This document shows, in pieces, positions 39,780 to 48,575 of a stretch of DNA of 64,000 nucleotides. The stretch is from Rhizocola hellebori (GTDB lineage Bacteria; Actinomycetota; Actinomycetes; Mycobacteriales; Micromonosporaceae), in the NCBI RefSeq assembly GCF_016862955.1, contig NZ_BONY01000013.1, forward strand, positions 1 through 64,000. Reading direction: 5' to 3'. The position numbers and the translations under genes were made by a program. The first letter of the stretch is position 1, and each line of letters starts with the position of its first letter. The notes beneath the pieces are model-generated. The model worked only from the letters and a program-made list of their open reading frames with translations. It was not told where the DNA came from and searched no databases.

Positions 39780-40949
39780 ATGCCCAGGCGGGAAAGCAGG
39801 TACGAGGTCGACGCCCAGTTCCGGCTGAGCGACCACCTCGGCCCCGCGATGCACTCCTATAAAGAGGAGACGGCGTTGCTCCCGCTGGCGTCGTCCGGTC
39901 CGGAGGGTCCGGCGACGACGGTGGCGTTCGTGCGTTCTCGCCGATACCGGCTGCCCGGGGTGAAACTGATCGAGGTCGAGATCTCCACCGCGACCCGCCT
40001 GCTGCGCTCGATTCGCCTGGTCGGCACGGCCGCCGCGGTGTCCACTGTGGAAGGACAGCTGCTGGCCGCCGGGGCTCAGGAGGTACCGCCCGGCCGCCAG
40101 CTTGAGCGGCTGCTGGAGACCGGCGCTGCGGCCGAGGCTCTTGCCCAGGAGCAGGCGAGCCCTGTCGTGCAGGCCATCCAGAGCGGCGTGCATCGGATCC
40201 TCAGTCACGACCCGCTCGTACGCACAGGAGACCCGCTGCCCAACGGGGATACCCCGGTGCATCAGATGCGGGTGGGCTGCCGTCGTCTGCGCTCCGACCT
40301 GAAGACCTTCGGCCCGCAGCTGCGCCGGCCGTGGGCCCGGTCGCTGCGTGAGGAGCTGCGCTGGCTCGCCGGGCTCCTCGGCGGGGCACGGGATATAGAG
40401 GTGTTGCGGGCGAGGCTGACCCGCACGGCCGCCGCCGATCCGCTCACCTCGATCGACGGCGCCGCGGTGGAACGGATCGACGCCGCCCTGGCCGCGCGGC
40501 AGCGCGAGGCGATCGGAGCGCTCGCGCAGGCCATGGGGGGCAAGCGGTATCTGGATCTGGTCGGCCGGCTTACCAGCGCCGCCTTAAATCCGCCGCTCAC
40601 CCACGCTACCGGGGCCGCCGCCGCGACCCCTGTCGTCCCAGCGGAACTGAACCCACCGGGTGAGCACGCGCCCGACGAGCAATGGCATGCGTGGCGTATA
40701 GAGGTCAAGCGGGTCCGGTACGCGACAGAGGCTCTGAAGGGGCGAAAGGACCCTCGGGCGCGAGAGCTGGCCCACTTTCAGGATCTGCTCGGCGAGCATC
40801 AGGATGCGGCCGTCGCCGCCGACACCTGGCTATCCTTTGCCACCGACCCAGAACTCGCGGTGACCGCGGGAAGGCTCTATGAGCGCGAACGCGCGGCCAT
40901 CCGCGAGGTACGGGCGACAGTGGTCGAATTGCTACGCAACTCAGACTAG
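39780..40949 (+). CDS. CHAD-domain protein with a shortened CYTH-like N-terminus
   Basis: 389 aa. The C-terminal CHAD domain (about 130-385) has the conserved HQMRVGCRRLRSDLKTF and a second helical block ending WRIEVKRVRYATEAL; CHAD helices bind polyphosphate. The N-terminal 125 residues begin like a CYTH domain (RYEVDAQFRLSDH) but are too short for the full triphosphate tunnel and lack the usual ExExK opening. It directly follows ppk1, supporting a polyphosphate-linked role. Confidence 0.82.
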   Translation: MPRRESRYEVDAQFRLSDHLGPAMHSYKEETALLPLASSGPEGPATTVAFVRSRRYRLPGVKLIEVEISTATRLLRSIRLVGTAAAVSTVEGQLLAAGAQEVPPGRQLERLLETGAAAEALAQEQASPVVQAIQSGVHRILSHDPLVRTGDPLPNGDTPVHQMRVGCRRLRSDLKTFGPQLRRPWARSLREELRWLAGLLGGARDIEVLRARLTRTAAADPLTSIDGAAVERIDAALAARQREAIGALAQAMGGKRYLDLVGRLTSAALNPPLTHATGAAAATPVVPAELNPPGEHAPDEQWHAWRIEVKRVRYATEALKGRKDPRARELAHFQDLLGEHQDAAVAADTWLSFATDPELAVTAGRLYERERAAIREVRATVVELLRNSD

Positions 40950-41302
40950 AAACGGTTGAGCGCCACGAATAGGGCAAGGCCGCCGAGAATAGCGTTGAAA
41001 AGGATCGCCGAATACTCTTTGCGGCGCACGTGGACCAGGGCCGCAAGCACCATCACCAGGGCAAGGCCACTCGCCGCCAGCGGGGTCAGCACGGGCAGGA
41101 TCCCGGTGGCCCACGGCAGGATCAGCCCGAGCGCGGCCAGCAGCTCGACGGCGCCGATCAGCTTCACCGTGCCGGCCGAAAAGTCCTCGACGTAGGCCAT
41201 CTTCGGCTGGAGCTCCGCTTTGGGCTTGGTGAGCTTGAGAAATCCGCCGCCCGCGAAGGCTGCCGCGAGCAACCCCTGAACTATCCATAGCGCAATGTTC
41301 AT
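40946..41302 (-). CDS. DoxX family membrane protein
   Basis: 118 aa, four membrane helices: near residues 5-22, 45-65, 70-90 and 98-115. It matches the DoxX/DoxD-like pattern (FAGGGFLKLTKP at the N-terminus, LIGAVELLAALGLI centrally). GGGGAGAG is placed well before the ATG. It overlaps the CHAD gene end by 4 bp. The divergent tetR gene probably represses it. Confidence 0.85.
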   Translation of the reverse strand: MNIALWIVQGLLAAAFAGGGFLKLTKPKAELQPKMAYVEDFSAGTVKLIGAVELLAALGLILPWATGILPVLTPLAASGLALVMVLAALVHVRRKEYSAILFNAILGGLALFVALNRF

Positions 41303-41360
41303 GTATCTCTCCCCTTAAGTGATGGATCTCCTCCATTTACCTGGGGCGCACGCTAACACT

Positions 41361-41382
41361 AAGCGGAGGTTGCCGTCCACTT
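41361..41382. promoter_or_regulatory. palindromic operator in the doxX-tetR spacer
   Basis: The 22-bp site reads AAGnGGAnG-n4-CnTCCnCTT, an imperfect palindrome of the size bound by TetR dimers. It is 16 bp upstream of the tetR start and 58 bp from the doxX start, in the shared divergent promoter region. Confidence 0.55.
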
Positions 41383-41398
41383 CTGCTACGATCTGATC

Positions 41399-42016
41399 AT
41401 GATGATGCGGGCGGATGCTGCTAGAAATCGGGAACTCATCCTCGATGCCGCTTGTCACGCCTTCGCCGACCGTGGGCCAGACGTGCCACTGGAGGAGATC
41501 GCGGCGGTGGCCGGAGTCGGTGTCGCGACCTTATACCGGCGCTTTCCCACCCGGGAGGACCTGCTCGAGGCGGTCGCTTCCCGCCACATCGAGCTCTACG
41601 AAAAGGCATTGCGAAAAGGGCTGGCCGACCCCGATCCCTGGCGGGGCTTCAGCGGCTTTGTCCGCGCCGCCACCGAGATCCAGGCGCGCCAGCCGGGCCT
41701 GGCCGAGGTGTTAATGGTGCCCTGTCACGGGCCTGACGAGGCGCGCAGCGCCGCCGTCTTCGAGGGCTACCTGGAGTTGGTGCACCGGGCCAAACTCGAC
41801 GGGTCGCTGCGTGAAGACTATGTACCCGAAGATCTGCCCATGCTGCTGATGGCCAACGCCGGGGTCCTGCGCGGAACCTCCGCTACGGCCCCGCGCGCGT
41901 TCAAGCGTCTGGTTGAGTATCTCCTGCAGGCCTTTAGCTGCCCCAGCCGGCGGCCCCTGCCCGCGCCGCCGACGCCCGCCCAGATGCATCGGGCAATGAA
42001 CAACCCCGCCGACTGA
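41399..42016 (+). CDS. TetR-family transcriptional repressor
   Basis: 205 aa. The N-terminal helix-turn-helix is clear: RNRELILDAACHAFADRG followed by VPLEEIAAVAGVGVATLYRRF. The C-terminal ligand domain is about 65-190. Three consecutive ATG codons begin the gene. Divergent from doxX with a palindrome in between, so it likely controls both genes. The ligand is unknown. Confidence 0.9.
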   Translation: MMMRADAARNRELILDAACHAFADRGPDVPLEEIAAVAGVGVATLYRRFPTREDLLEAVASRHIELYEKALRKGLADPDPWRGFSGFVRAATEIQARQPGLAEVLMVPCHGPDEARSAAVFEGYLELVHRAKLDGSLREDYVPEDLPMLLMANAGVLRGTSATAPRAFKRLVEYLLQAFSCPSRRPLPAPPTPAQMHRAMNNPAD

Positions 42017-42038
42017 GTGCTTCCTGTCGACGGGGTTG
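42001..42038. terminator. hairpin between tetR and hupB
   Basis: 13-base arms CAACCCCGCCGAC and GTCGACGGGGTTG pair with a single mismatch around a 12-base loop. The tetR stop codon lies in the hairpin, and the hupB stop is 19 bp beyond, on the other strand. Confidence 0.65.
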
Positions 42039-42056
42039 TGCGAGTGCCGTTGGGGT

Positions 42057-42629
42057 TTAGCGCTTGGCGGCCTTCTTGGCCGGCGCCTTCTTCGCGGCAG
42101 TGGTGGTCTTCGTAGCGGCCTTGGCGGCCGTCTTGCGAACCGGCGCGGCCTTGGCCGTCACGGTCTTCTTGGCGGGTGCCGCCTTGGTGGCGGCCTTGGT
42201 GGCGGTCTTCTTGACGGCCGCCTTCTTCGCGGGGGCCGCCTTGGTCGCGGCCTTCTTCGCCGGCGCAGACTTCGCGGCGGTCTTCTTCGCGGGCGCAGCC
42301 GCGGTCTTCTTGGCGGCGGTCTTCTTCGCCGCAGTCGAGGTGCCGGTCTTGCCGGTCGCGACGGTCTCCTTGAAGCCGGCGCCGGGGCGGAACGCCGGGA
42401 CAGTCGTCTTCTTCACCTTGACCGCTTCGCCGGTGCGAGGGTTGCGGGCCATCCGGGCCGCACGAGCGCGACGCTCGAAAACACCGAAGCCGGTGAGGGA
42501 AACCTTGTCTCCCTTGGTGACGGCGTTCTGGATTTCGGTGAGCGTGGCCTCGAGCACCGCCGCTGCCGTCTTCTTATCAGTGACGGTCGGGTGGGCGGCG
42601 ATCGCATCGATGAGTTCGCTCTTGTTCAT
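42057..42629 (-). CDS. hupB: HU-family nucleoid protein with lysine/alanine-rich tail (HupB type)
   Basis: 190 aa. Residues 1-90 are a full HU domain ([34 protein letters not shown]). Residues about 100-190 are repeated PAKKAA/AAKKTA units like histone H1, as in mycobacterial HupB. The DNA-binding Pro at the arm tip is within RNPRTGE. The start is ATG 42629 because GGAGG lies five bases before it. The AT-rich 42630-42740 region likely holds its promoter. Confidence 0.96.
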   Translation of the reverse strand: MNKSELIDAIAAHPTVTDKKTAAAVLEATLTEIQNAVTKGDKVSLTGFGVFERRARAARMARNPRTGEAVKVKKTTVPAFRPGAGFKETVATGKTGTSTAAKKTAAKKTAAAPAKKTAAKSAPAKKAATKAAPAKKAAVKKTATKAATKAAPAKKTVTAKAAPVRKTAAKAATKTTTAAKKAPAKKAAKR

Positions 42630-42740
42630 TTCTTCCTCCGGGTTGAGTCCCACTGGACTTTTTTAAGCACTCTGTGGAGCACAGTAAGCCTTATATTCTC
42701 AAGATGCCATTAGGACGATAAAAAAGCATCCTTGTGTCGC

Positions 42741-42788
42741 AAAAATAAACGACGGCCGCGCCCCTTGGTTCCTTTGGGACGCGACCGT
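42741..42788 (-). terminator. rho-independent terminator of leuCD
   Basis: In the minus-strand RNA the arms ACGGUCGCGUCCC and GGGGCGCGGCCGU form a 13-bp stem with two G-U pairs (42752-42788), followed by CGUUUAUUUUUG. It begins 17 bp after the leuD stop. The plus-strand RNA would have A-C mismatches, so it is directional. Confidence 0.9.
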
Positions 42789-42804
42789 TTTCTTACCCTA
42801 TTTT

Positions 42805-43392
42805 TCAGTTCACAACCACTCCGAAGCTGGGCCGGGTTGTTTCGAAGGCCGATATGGAATCCGCGTGACGAAGCGTCAGTCCAATGTCGTCAAGGCCTTC
42901 CAGCAGCCGCCACCTGCTGAAATCGTCTAGGGCGAAAGGCCATACGAGCCCGGCGCACCTGACTTCGCGGGCGACCAAATCGATTTCGACCGCCATCGCC
43001 GGGTCGGCCTCGACGCGATCCCACAGCTGCTCGACCGCCTCCTGCGGTAGCTCAACGGTCAGCAGCCCCTGCTTCAACGAGTTACCCCGGAAGATATCGC
43101 CGTAACGGGGGGAGATGACCACCCGGAAGCCGTAGTCCAGCAACGCCCATACGGCGTGCTCCCGGGACGAGCCGGTGCCGAACTCAGGGCCTGCAACAAG
43201 AACGGTCGCCCCGGCGTAAGCCGGGTTGTTCAGGACAAACTCGGGATCCTCGCGCCAGGCGCTGAAAAGCCCGTCCTCGAAACCTGTCCGGGTCACCCGC
43301 TTAAGAAAGACCGCGGGAATGATCTGGTCGGTGTCCACGTTGGAACGCCGCAATGGCACAGCTGTTCCAATATGAGCGCTGAATTTCTCCAT
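42805..43392 (-). CDS. leuD: 3-isopropylmalate dehydratase small subunit
   Basis: 195 aa. [20 protein letters not shown] opens the family and [20 protein letters not shown] is the substrate-binding block. Forms the swivelling domain that pairs with LeuC. It lies 19 bp after leuC on the same transcript and just before a strong terminator. Confidence 0.96.
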   Translation of the reverse strand: MEKFSAHIGTAVPLRRSNVDTDQIIPAVFLKRVTRTGFEDGLFSAWREDPEFVLNNPAYAGATVLVAGPEFGTGSSREHAVWALLDYGFRVVISPRYGDIFRGNSLKQGLLTVELPQEAVEQLWDRVEADPAMAVEIDLVAREVRCAGLVWPFALDDFSRWRLLEGLDDIGLTLRHADSISAFETTRPSFGVVVN

Positions 43393-43411
43393 CTCTGGCT
43401 ACCTCTTACCC

Positions 43412-44806
43412 TTACAGATCCGCCGGAGCGGAAAGCCGGCCCCGGACCGCGGTGGCCGCGGCGACCGCCGGCGAGACCAGATGGGTCCGCCCGCCTTTGC
43501 CCTGCCGGCCTTCGAAATTGCGGTTCGACGTGGACGCCGCCCGCTCGCCCGGCTTCAGGGTGTCCGGGTTCATGCCCAGGCACATGGAGCACCCGGCGAA
43601 GCGCCATTCGGCGCCGGCGGCCGTGAAAATCTCGTGCAGGCCTTCCTCCTCGGCTTCCGCTCGAACCTGGGCGGAGCCTGGGACCACGAGCATCCGCACG
43701 CCCTCAGCGACTTTGCGGCCGCGCAGGACGCTGGCGGCCAGCCGCAGATCCTCCATTCGCCCGTTGGTGCACGAACCGAGGAAGACCACATCCACCGCGA
43801 CATCACGCAATGCGGTGCCGGGCCGCAGGTCCATGTACTCGACCGCGCGGCGGGCGGCGGCCCTTTCCGCCTCGGTGCCAAAGGACTCGGGATCGGGGAC
43901 GACATCGCCCAGAGGCGCGCCCTGACCCGGGTTGGTGCCCCAGGTGACAAACGGCGTCAGCGAGCTGGCGTCGAGGTGCACCTCGGTGTCGAAGTGGGCA
44001 CCCGGATCGGTCGGCAAGGTGCGCCAATAGGCGACGGCCGCATCCCATTGCGCGCCGGTCGGGGCGAATGGCCGACCCTCAAGCCAGGCAAAGGTCGTCT
44101 CGTCGGGTGCGATGAGACCGGCTTTGGCGCCCCATTCGATGGACATGTTGGAGACGGTCATCCGTCCCTCCATGCTCAGCTTCTCGATCGCGGAGCCCCG
44201 GTATTCCACCACGTAACCGCGCCCACCGCCGGTGCCCACCTTGGTGATGAGCGCCAGGATCAGGTCCTTGGCGGTGACATCGGCTGGCAGCTCTCCGGTT
44301 ACCGTGACCGCCATCTGCTTCGGAACTGCCTGCTGCAGCGTCTGGGTGGCGAGCACATGTTCCACTTCGGAGGTGCCGATGCCGAACGCCAGGGCCCCGA
44401 AAGCGCCGTGGGTGGAGGTGTGCGAGTCGCCGCACACGATCGTCATGCCCGGCTGGGTAAGGCCTTGCTGCGGCCCCATCACGTGGACGACCCCCTGAAT
44501 GGGATCTCCCAACGGGTGCAGCCGGACGCCGAATTCGGCGCAGTTCTTCCGCAGCGTTTCTATCTGGGTACGCGACACCGGATCGCTGATGGTCAGCAGA
44601 TTGTCGGTCGGTGTGTTGTGGTCTTCAGTGGCGATGGTGAGATCCGGCCGCCGCACTTTGCGGCCCGCCAGTCGCAGCCCGTCAAAGGCCTGCGGACTGG
44701 TCACCTCATGAAGCAGATGTAAGTCGATATAGAGGAGATCGGGTTCGCCTTCTGACTTTGCTACTACGTGTGCATCCCAGACCTTCTGGGCAAGAGTCCT
44801 GCTCAC
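43412..44806 (-). CDS. leuC: 3-isopropylmalate dehydratase large subunit
   Basis: Aconitase-type [4Fe-4S] enzyme of leucine synthesis, 464 aa. [33 protein letters not shown] and [13 protein letters not shown] contain the three cluster cysteines and active-site blocks. The GTG start at 44806 ([15 protein letters not shown]) has GGGAG six bases upstream; a longer frame to 45298 would be antisense to the IclR gene. It is divergent from that regulator. Confidence 0.95.
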   Translation of the reverse strand: MSRTLAQKVWDAHVVAKSEGEPDLLYIDLHLLHEVTSPQAFDGLRLAGRKVRRPDLTIATEDHNTPTDNLLTISDPVSRTQIETLRKNCAEFGVRLHPLGDPIQGVVHVMGPQQGLTQPGMTIVCGDSHTSTHGAFGALAFGIGTSEVEHVLATQTLQQAVPKQMAVTVTGELPADVTAKDLILALITKVGTGGGRGYVVEYRGSAIEKLSMEGRMTVSNMSIEWGAKAGLIAPDETTFAWLEGRPFAPTGAQWDAAVAYWRTLPTDPGAHFDTEVHLDASSLTPFVTWGTNPGQGAPLGDVVPDPESFGTEAERAAARRAVEYMDLRPGTALRDVAVDVVFLGSCTNGRMEDLRLAASVLRGRKVAEGVRMLVVPGSAQVRAEAEEEGLHEIFTAAGAEWRFAGCSMCLGMNPDTLKPGERAASTSNRNFEGRQGKGGRTHLVSPAVAAATAVRGRLSAPADL

Positions 44807-44829
44807 TGGTGTCTCCCACCATCTGGACA

Positions 44830-44844
44830 TCCCACAACTTGGGA
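44830..44844. promoter_or_regulatory. inverted repeat between leuC and iclR
   Basis: TCCCA-CAACT-TGGGA is a perfect 5-bp inverted repeat centred between the divergent starts (leuC 44806, iclR 44872). More CCCAC/GTGGG words flank it. This is the expected place for the IclR-type regulator of leuCD to bind. Confidence 0.55.
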
Positions 44845-44871
44845 GGTATGTTTCGGTGTGTGGGACACAGT

Positions 44872-45558
44872 ATGTCTGGCGTTGGCGTGCTTGACAAGGC
44901 GGTCGTGATCCTTGCCGCCTGTGTTGATGGCGCGTCACTTGCTGAACTTGTCGAGCGCACCAAGCTGCCGCGGGCAACGGCGCACCGCCTGGCGCAAGCG
45001 CTGGAAATACACCGGATTCTGGTGCGAGACACGCATGGGCGGTGGCGCCCCGGCCCACGCCTTGGCGAGTTGGCCAACGCCGCTCCCGACGTGCTATTGA
45101 CCGCGGCAGATCCCCTGCTCGCCGCATTACGGGACGCCACCGGCGAAAGCGCACAGCTCTACCTTCGGCGGGCCGATGAGCGCGTCTGTGTCGCGGCGGC
45201 GGAAAGGGCCAGCGGGCTTCGCGATACCGTTCCGGTGGGCGCGATCCTGCCCATGACGGCCGGTTCGGCGGCTCAGATCCTTTTGGCTTGGGAGCCACCG
45301 GAGGCGGTCATGCCTCTACTACCGCGCTGCCGGTTCACCGGCCGCACGCTAGCCGAGGTCCGACGCCGAGGCTGGGCCCAATCCGTGGCCGAGCGCGAGG
45401 CCGGCGTTGCCTCGGTGAGCGCGCCGATCCGTGACCGCACGGGAAGGGTCATCGCCGCGATCAGCGTCTCCGGCCCGATCGAGCGGCTGGGCCGCCGTCC
45501 CGGCGACCGGCATGCGATGGCCGTCGTCCGCGCGGGCCAACGCCTCTCCGGCCTATAG
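44872..45558 (+). CDS. IclR-family transcriptional regulator, divergent from leuCD
   Basis: 228 aa. The N-terminal winged helix is [39 protein letters not shown]. The effector domain follows, with the family block [23 protein letters not shown]. Relatives of this position (Rv2989 in M. tuberculosis, NdgR/AreB in Streptomyces) regulate leucine genes. Starts at 44872; an ATG at 44848 is in frame but its GGGAGG abuts it. Confidence 0.9.
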   Translation: MSGVGVLDKAVVILAACVDGASLAELVERTKLPRATAHRLAQALEIHRILVRDTHGRWRPGPRLGELANAAPDVLLTAADPLLAALRDATGESAQLYLRRADERVCVAAAERASGLRDTVPVGAILPMTAGSAAQILLAWEPPEAVMPLLPRCRFTGRTLAEVRRRGWAQSVAEREAGVASVSAPIRDRTGRVIAAISVSGPIERLGRRPGDRHAMAVVRAGQRLSGL

Positions 45559-45615
45559 GACGAGCGCCCCTTGACGGGACAACGATCAAAGGCTTAGCCG
45601 CCTATCCTGCGATTC

Positions 45616-47325
45616 GTGACCGAACCCCAACCTCTGGCCGGAGCAGAACCTCTGGCCGAAGCCGCACCCGTGCTCGAAGCCGAAACCGGCACCGAGACGC
45701 TTTCCGTGCGGCGCAGCAAGACCCCGGTGATACTCGCAGGAGCGGTAGCCGTGGCACTGGTGTTAGGCGTCGGCGCCTTCATCGGCTACCGCCTCCTTTT
45801 TGGTGGCGGCCAGCCCGCGGAGCGTTTCCCCGCGTCCGCTGTCGCCTATATCTCTATAGATCTCACGCCAAGCGCTGACCAAACAGTTAAGTTGGTCAAG
45901 CTGGTCAAGAAGTTCCCCGATCACTCCGGCGACGCCGATCCCAAAGCAAGCATCGAGAAGCTGCTGGAGAAGCTCGAAATCAAGGGAATCGAGCCCAAGC
46001 GCGACATCACCAGCTGGCTCGGCTCCCGGCTGGCGCTCGGCGCGTGGTCTGACCCGCAGGGCGAAACCTATGGCCTGCTGGCCATCTCAAGCGAAGACGA
46101 CAAGGCCGCCACGGCCGGGCTGACACGCATCCGGGACAAGTCGAGCCAAGGCATGGGATTCGTCGTCCGCGACGGGTACGCGCTGATTGCCGTCGGCGGC
46201 AAGCAGGCTCAGCGCGCCGCGGAAGCCGCCGACGCGGAAGCCGCCAAGAGCCCATTGTCGGCCCAGGCCGACTTCTCCACCGCACGCAAATGGCTGGCCG
46301 ACGACCAGATAGTCGTGGCCTACGCCGACCTCGGTGGGCTGGGCCGGCTGGCCGACAAGTTCAGCAAAGACCTGCTCCCGGCGGGAGAAGATCTGGGTGA
46401 CCTGAGCAAGACGTTCAAGGGCAGGGTGATCGGCGGCGCCCGGATAGAACAGGACGCCATCCTGGTGCGGTCACGCAGTTTTGGGGCCGAGCCCACTCAG
46501 ACAGCGGCTATCGGTGACGCCATCGCCCGCCTGGGCGCGCTGCCTGCCGGGTCCGAGATCGCCGCGGTGGCAAGCCTTCCCAGCGGCCTTAGCGAGTCGC
46601 CGCTGGCCGGGATACCGCTAAGCGCGGCGCTCATCGGGGGAATGGGCCTGGGACCGAGCGGAGGCGGCCTGAGTCCCCAGGAGCAGACTGAGCTCAATGA
46701 GCTCATGAGCAAGGATCTCCAAAACAAGCTGACTCCCGCGGAGGAGGCGAGGCTCACCGAGCTGATGGACAAGACGTCTGGATTCGGCCCGGATCTCAGC
46801 CCGGCCGAGCAGAAGGAGCTGGACGCCTTGTTCAGCAAGGACGAGCTGACCGAGGCGGAGGAGAAGCGGGTCGAGGAACTGCTGGGCGGCGGCGCGACGG
46901 GCGGCGCGGGCCCGGACATCGACGCGGTCCTGCAAACCCTTTCCGGGGCCACCGTGGCGATCTCGATGACGGGTGTCGCCGACAAGCCGGCGCTGAGCAT
47001 CGTGGCCGCCCTGGCGAAGGCACCTTCTGCCGACACCATCAGCTCGCTGAAGGAGATTTCCCCCGACCTGACGGTGTCGGTCGAGGGCACCACCCTCACC
47101 GCCAAGAGCGCGGGTTTCACGGCCGGCGGCAAGCTCGCCGACGATCCCCTGTTTAAGCGGGCCACCGCGGGCGCTCCCGGCAACCTGACCTTCGCCGCCT
47201 ATGTCGACCTGAAGTTCGCGAAGAAGGCCGGCGGCCCGCAGACGGGCCCGCTGACCGGGCTGTGCCTCATGGCCGGCACCGACCAGGGCGATCAGGTCGC
47301 CCTGGCCCGCGTCCTGATTGGATAA
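45616..47325 (+). CDS. DUF3352 family membrane-anchored protein with helical repeats
   Basis: 569 aa. A cytoplasmic N-terminus rich in E and A, one membrane span (about 38-58), then a large extracytoplasmic part. VAYISIDLTPSADQTVKLVKL is the DUF3352 start. Residues about 352-425 hold four similar short helices of the type LTPAEEARLTELM. The function of the family is unknown. It starts at GTG 45616 and ends just before a perfect hairpin. Confidence 0.82.
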   Translation: MTEPQPLAGAEPLAEAAPVLEAETGTETLSVRRSKTPVILAGAVAVALVLGVGAFIGYRLLFGGGQPAERFPASAVAYISIDLTPSADQTVKLVKLVKKFPDHSGDADPKASIEKLLEKLEIKGIEPKRDITSWLGSRLALGAWSDPQGETYGLLAISSEDDKAATAGLTRIRDKSSQGMGFVVRDGYALIAVGGKQAQRAAEAADAEAAKSPLSAQADFSTARKWLADDQIVVAYADLGGLGRLADKFSKDLLPAGEDLGDLSKTFKGRVIGGARIEQDAILVRSRSFGAEPTQTAAIGDAIARLGALPAGSEIAAVASLPSGLSESPLAGIPLSAALIGGMGLGPSGGGLSPQEQTELNELMSKDLQNKLTPAEEARLTELMDKTSGFGPDLSPAEQKELDALFSKDELTEAEEKRVEELLGGGATGGAGPDIDAVLQTLSGATVAISMTGVADKPALSIVAALAKAPSADTISSLKEISPDLTVSVEGTTLTAKSAGFTAGGKLADDPLFKRATAGAPGNLTFAAYVDLKFAKKAGGPQTGPLTGLCLMAGTDQGDQVALARVLIG

Positions 47326-47327
47326 AG

Positions 47328-47364
47328 CAGAGGTCCCGCATCACCAGGTGATGCGGGACCTCTG
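47328..47364. terminator. perfect 18-bp palindromic terminator
   Basis: The sequence is an exact inverted repeat of 18-base arms (CAGAGGTCCCGCATCACC) about one central A; the RNA hairpin would open a few central bases. It ends the DUF3352 gene and, on the other strand, the tRNA transcript. Confidence 0.88.
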
Positions 47365-47370
47365 ACCGCG

Positions 47371-47443
47371 TAGCCCCGAAGGGATTCGAACCCTCGCTAC
47401 CGCCTTGAGAGGGCGGCGTCCTAGGCCGCTAGACGACGGGGCC
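47371..47443 (-). tRNA. tRNA-Glu (CTC)
   Basis: Cloverleaf of 73 nt. The anticodon loop is CTCTCAA on a 5-bp stem CGCCC/GGGCG-like pairing, the T-loop is TTCGAAT, and the acceptor stem GGCCCCG pairs with CGGGGCT with a terminal G-U pair. No CCA is encoded. Confidence 0.95.
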
Positions 47444-47492
47444 CTAGGAGTTGCTCGCTAGACACTAACAAAAGTCCAGCGGGACATGCCCG

Positions 47493-47564
47493 CTGGGGTA
47501 CCAGGACTCGAACCTAGACTAACTGAACCAGAATCAGTTGGGCTGCCAATTACCCCATACCCCA
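47493..47564 (-). tRNA. tRNA-Gln (CTG)
   Basis: Cloverleaf of 72 nt. The acceptor TGGGGTA pairs with TACCCCA, the anticodon stem is ACTGA/TCAGT with loop TTCTGGT, and the T-loop is TTCGAGT. No CCA is encoded. It precedes tRNA-Glu by 49 bp on the same strand, so the two are likely one transcript. Confidence 0.95.
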
Positions 47565-47637
47565 TCAGCACGCCAGAACCGCGTGCCGGGGATGAACTTT
47601 ACCCGACCGCACCCAGCGCACCAAATCCATACTCCAC

Positions 47638-48399
47638 TCAGAGTGTCATGACCGGATTGTGCAGCTCACCCAGCCCGCCAATACGCACGCTGACCATGTC
47701 TCCACTGTTGAGCGGCGACACCCCGGCCGGGGTTCCGGTGAGGATCACGTCACCCGGAAGCAGGGTCATGATGTGCGACACATAGGCGATGAGGGTGGGC
47801 ACATCAAAGACCATGTCCTTGGTTCGGCCCAGCTGGCGAACCTCCTCGTTGACCTCACAGCGCACCTCGACATCGCTGACGTCGACGTCCGTGGTGATCC
47901 AGGGCCCGATCGGGCAGAACGAGTCGAAGCCCTTGGCTCTCGTCCACTGGCCGTCGGAGCGCTGCAGGTCCCGGGCGGTGACATCGTTGGCGCAGGTGTA
48001 ACCGAAGATCGCCGTGTGGGCGTTGGCCCGATCCACGCGCCGCGCCCCGGCCGCCCCGATCACCACCGCCAGCTCGGCCTCATGCTCCACCTGCTTGGAC
48101 TGCGGAGGCAGCCTGATCACGTCGCGTGGGCCGATAACCGACGTGGACGGCTTGAGGAACAGCAGGGGCTCCTTTGGCACCTCTGAGCCGTGCTCAGCGG
48201 CGTGCTCGGCGTAGTTACGCCCGACACAGACCACCTTGCTCGGCAGGATCGGAGAGAGCAGCCGGACGTCGGCGACCGCCCATCGCTGATCCGTATGTTT
48301 GATCTCCCCGAACGGGTGGCCCTCGATGGCGACGATCGTCTCGCCCTCGACCACACCGAATGCCATACCGCCTGAATGAACGAAACGAGCTATCCGCAC
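47638..48399 (-). CDS. fumarylacetoacetate hydrolase (FAH) family protein
   Basis: 253 aa. The family core is VVCVGRNYAEHAAEHG, LFLKPSTSVIGP, EHEAELAVVIG (metal-binding Glu pair), GYTCANDVTARDLQ and DVILTGTPAGVSP. Members include 5-oxopent-3-ene hydratases/decarboxylases and acylpyruvate hydrolases; the substrate is not evident. It lies upstream of the tRNA pair, as in mycobacteria (Rv2993c). Confidence 0.92.
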   Translation of the reverse strand: MRIARFVHSGGMAFGVVEGETIVAIEGHPFGEIKHTDQRWAVADVRLLSPILPSKVVCVGRNYAEHAAEHGSEVPKEPLLFLKPSTSVIGPRDVIRLPPQSKQVEHEAELAVVIGAAGARRVDRANAHTAIFGYTCANDVTARDLQRSDGQWTRAKGFDSFCPIGPWITTDVDVSDVEVRCEVNEEVRQLGRTKDMVFDVPTLIAYVSHIMTLLPGDVILTGTPAGVSPLNSGDMVSVRIGGLGELHNPVMTL

Positions 48400-48575
48400 C
48401 CGACCAATCTACGATCCCCTCGGGGCGGCAGATGTCCTGGACTCGCCCTCCAGCGCTGTTCCGCACCCCTTGACCGATTTCATCCCCGAGGCCAGGCGGC
48501 CGGCCAGTGATCGTCCACAGTGGACGACTTTGGCACGCTGGCACGGGTCCACCCGCCGAAAGCTACCCTTGACCG

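Noticed and set aside
42100-42350. Tandem DNA repeat or CRISPR-like array
   Set aside because: The repetition encodes the lysine/alanine tail of HupB; units are irregular and in frame, without spacers.
43412-45298. Longer leuC reading starting at 45298
   Set aside because: The added part is antisense to the IclR gene; the family N-terminus and a ribosome-binding site place the start at 44806.
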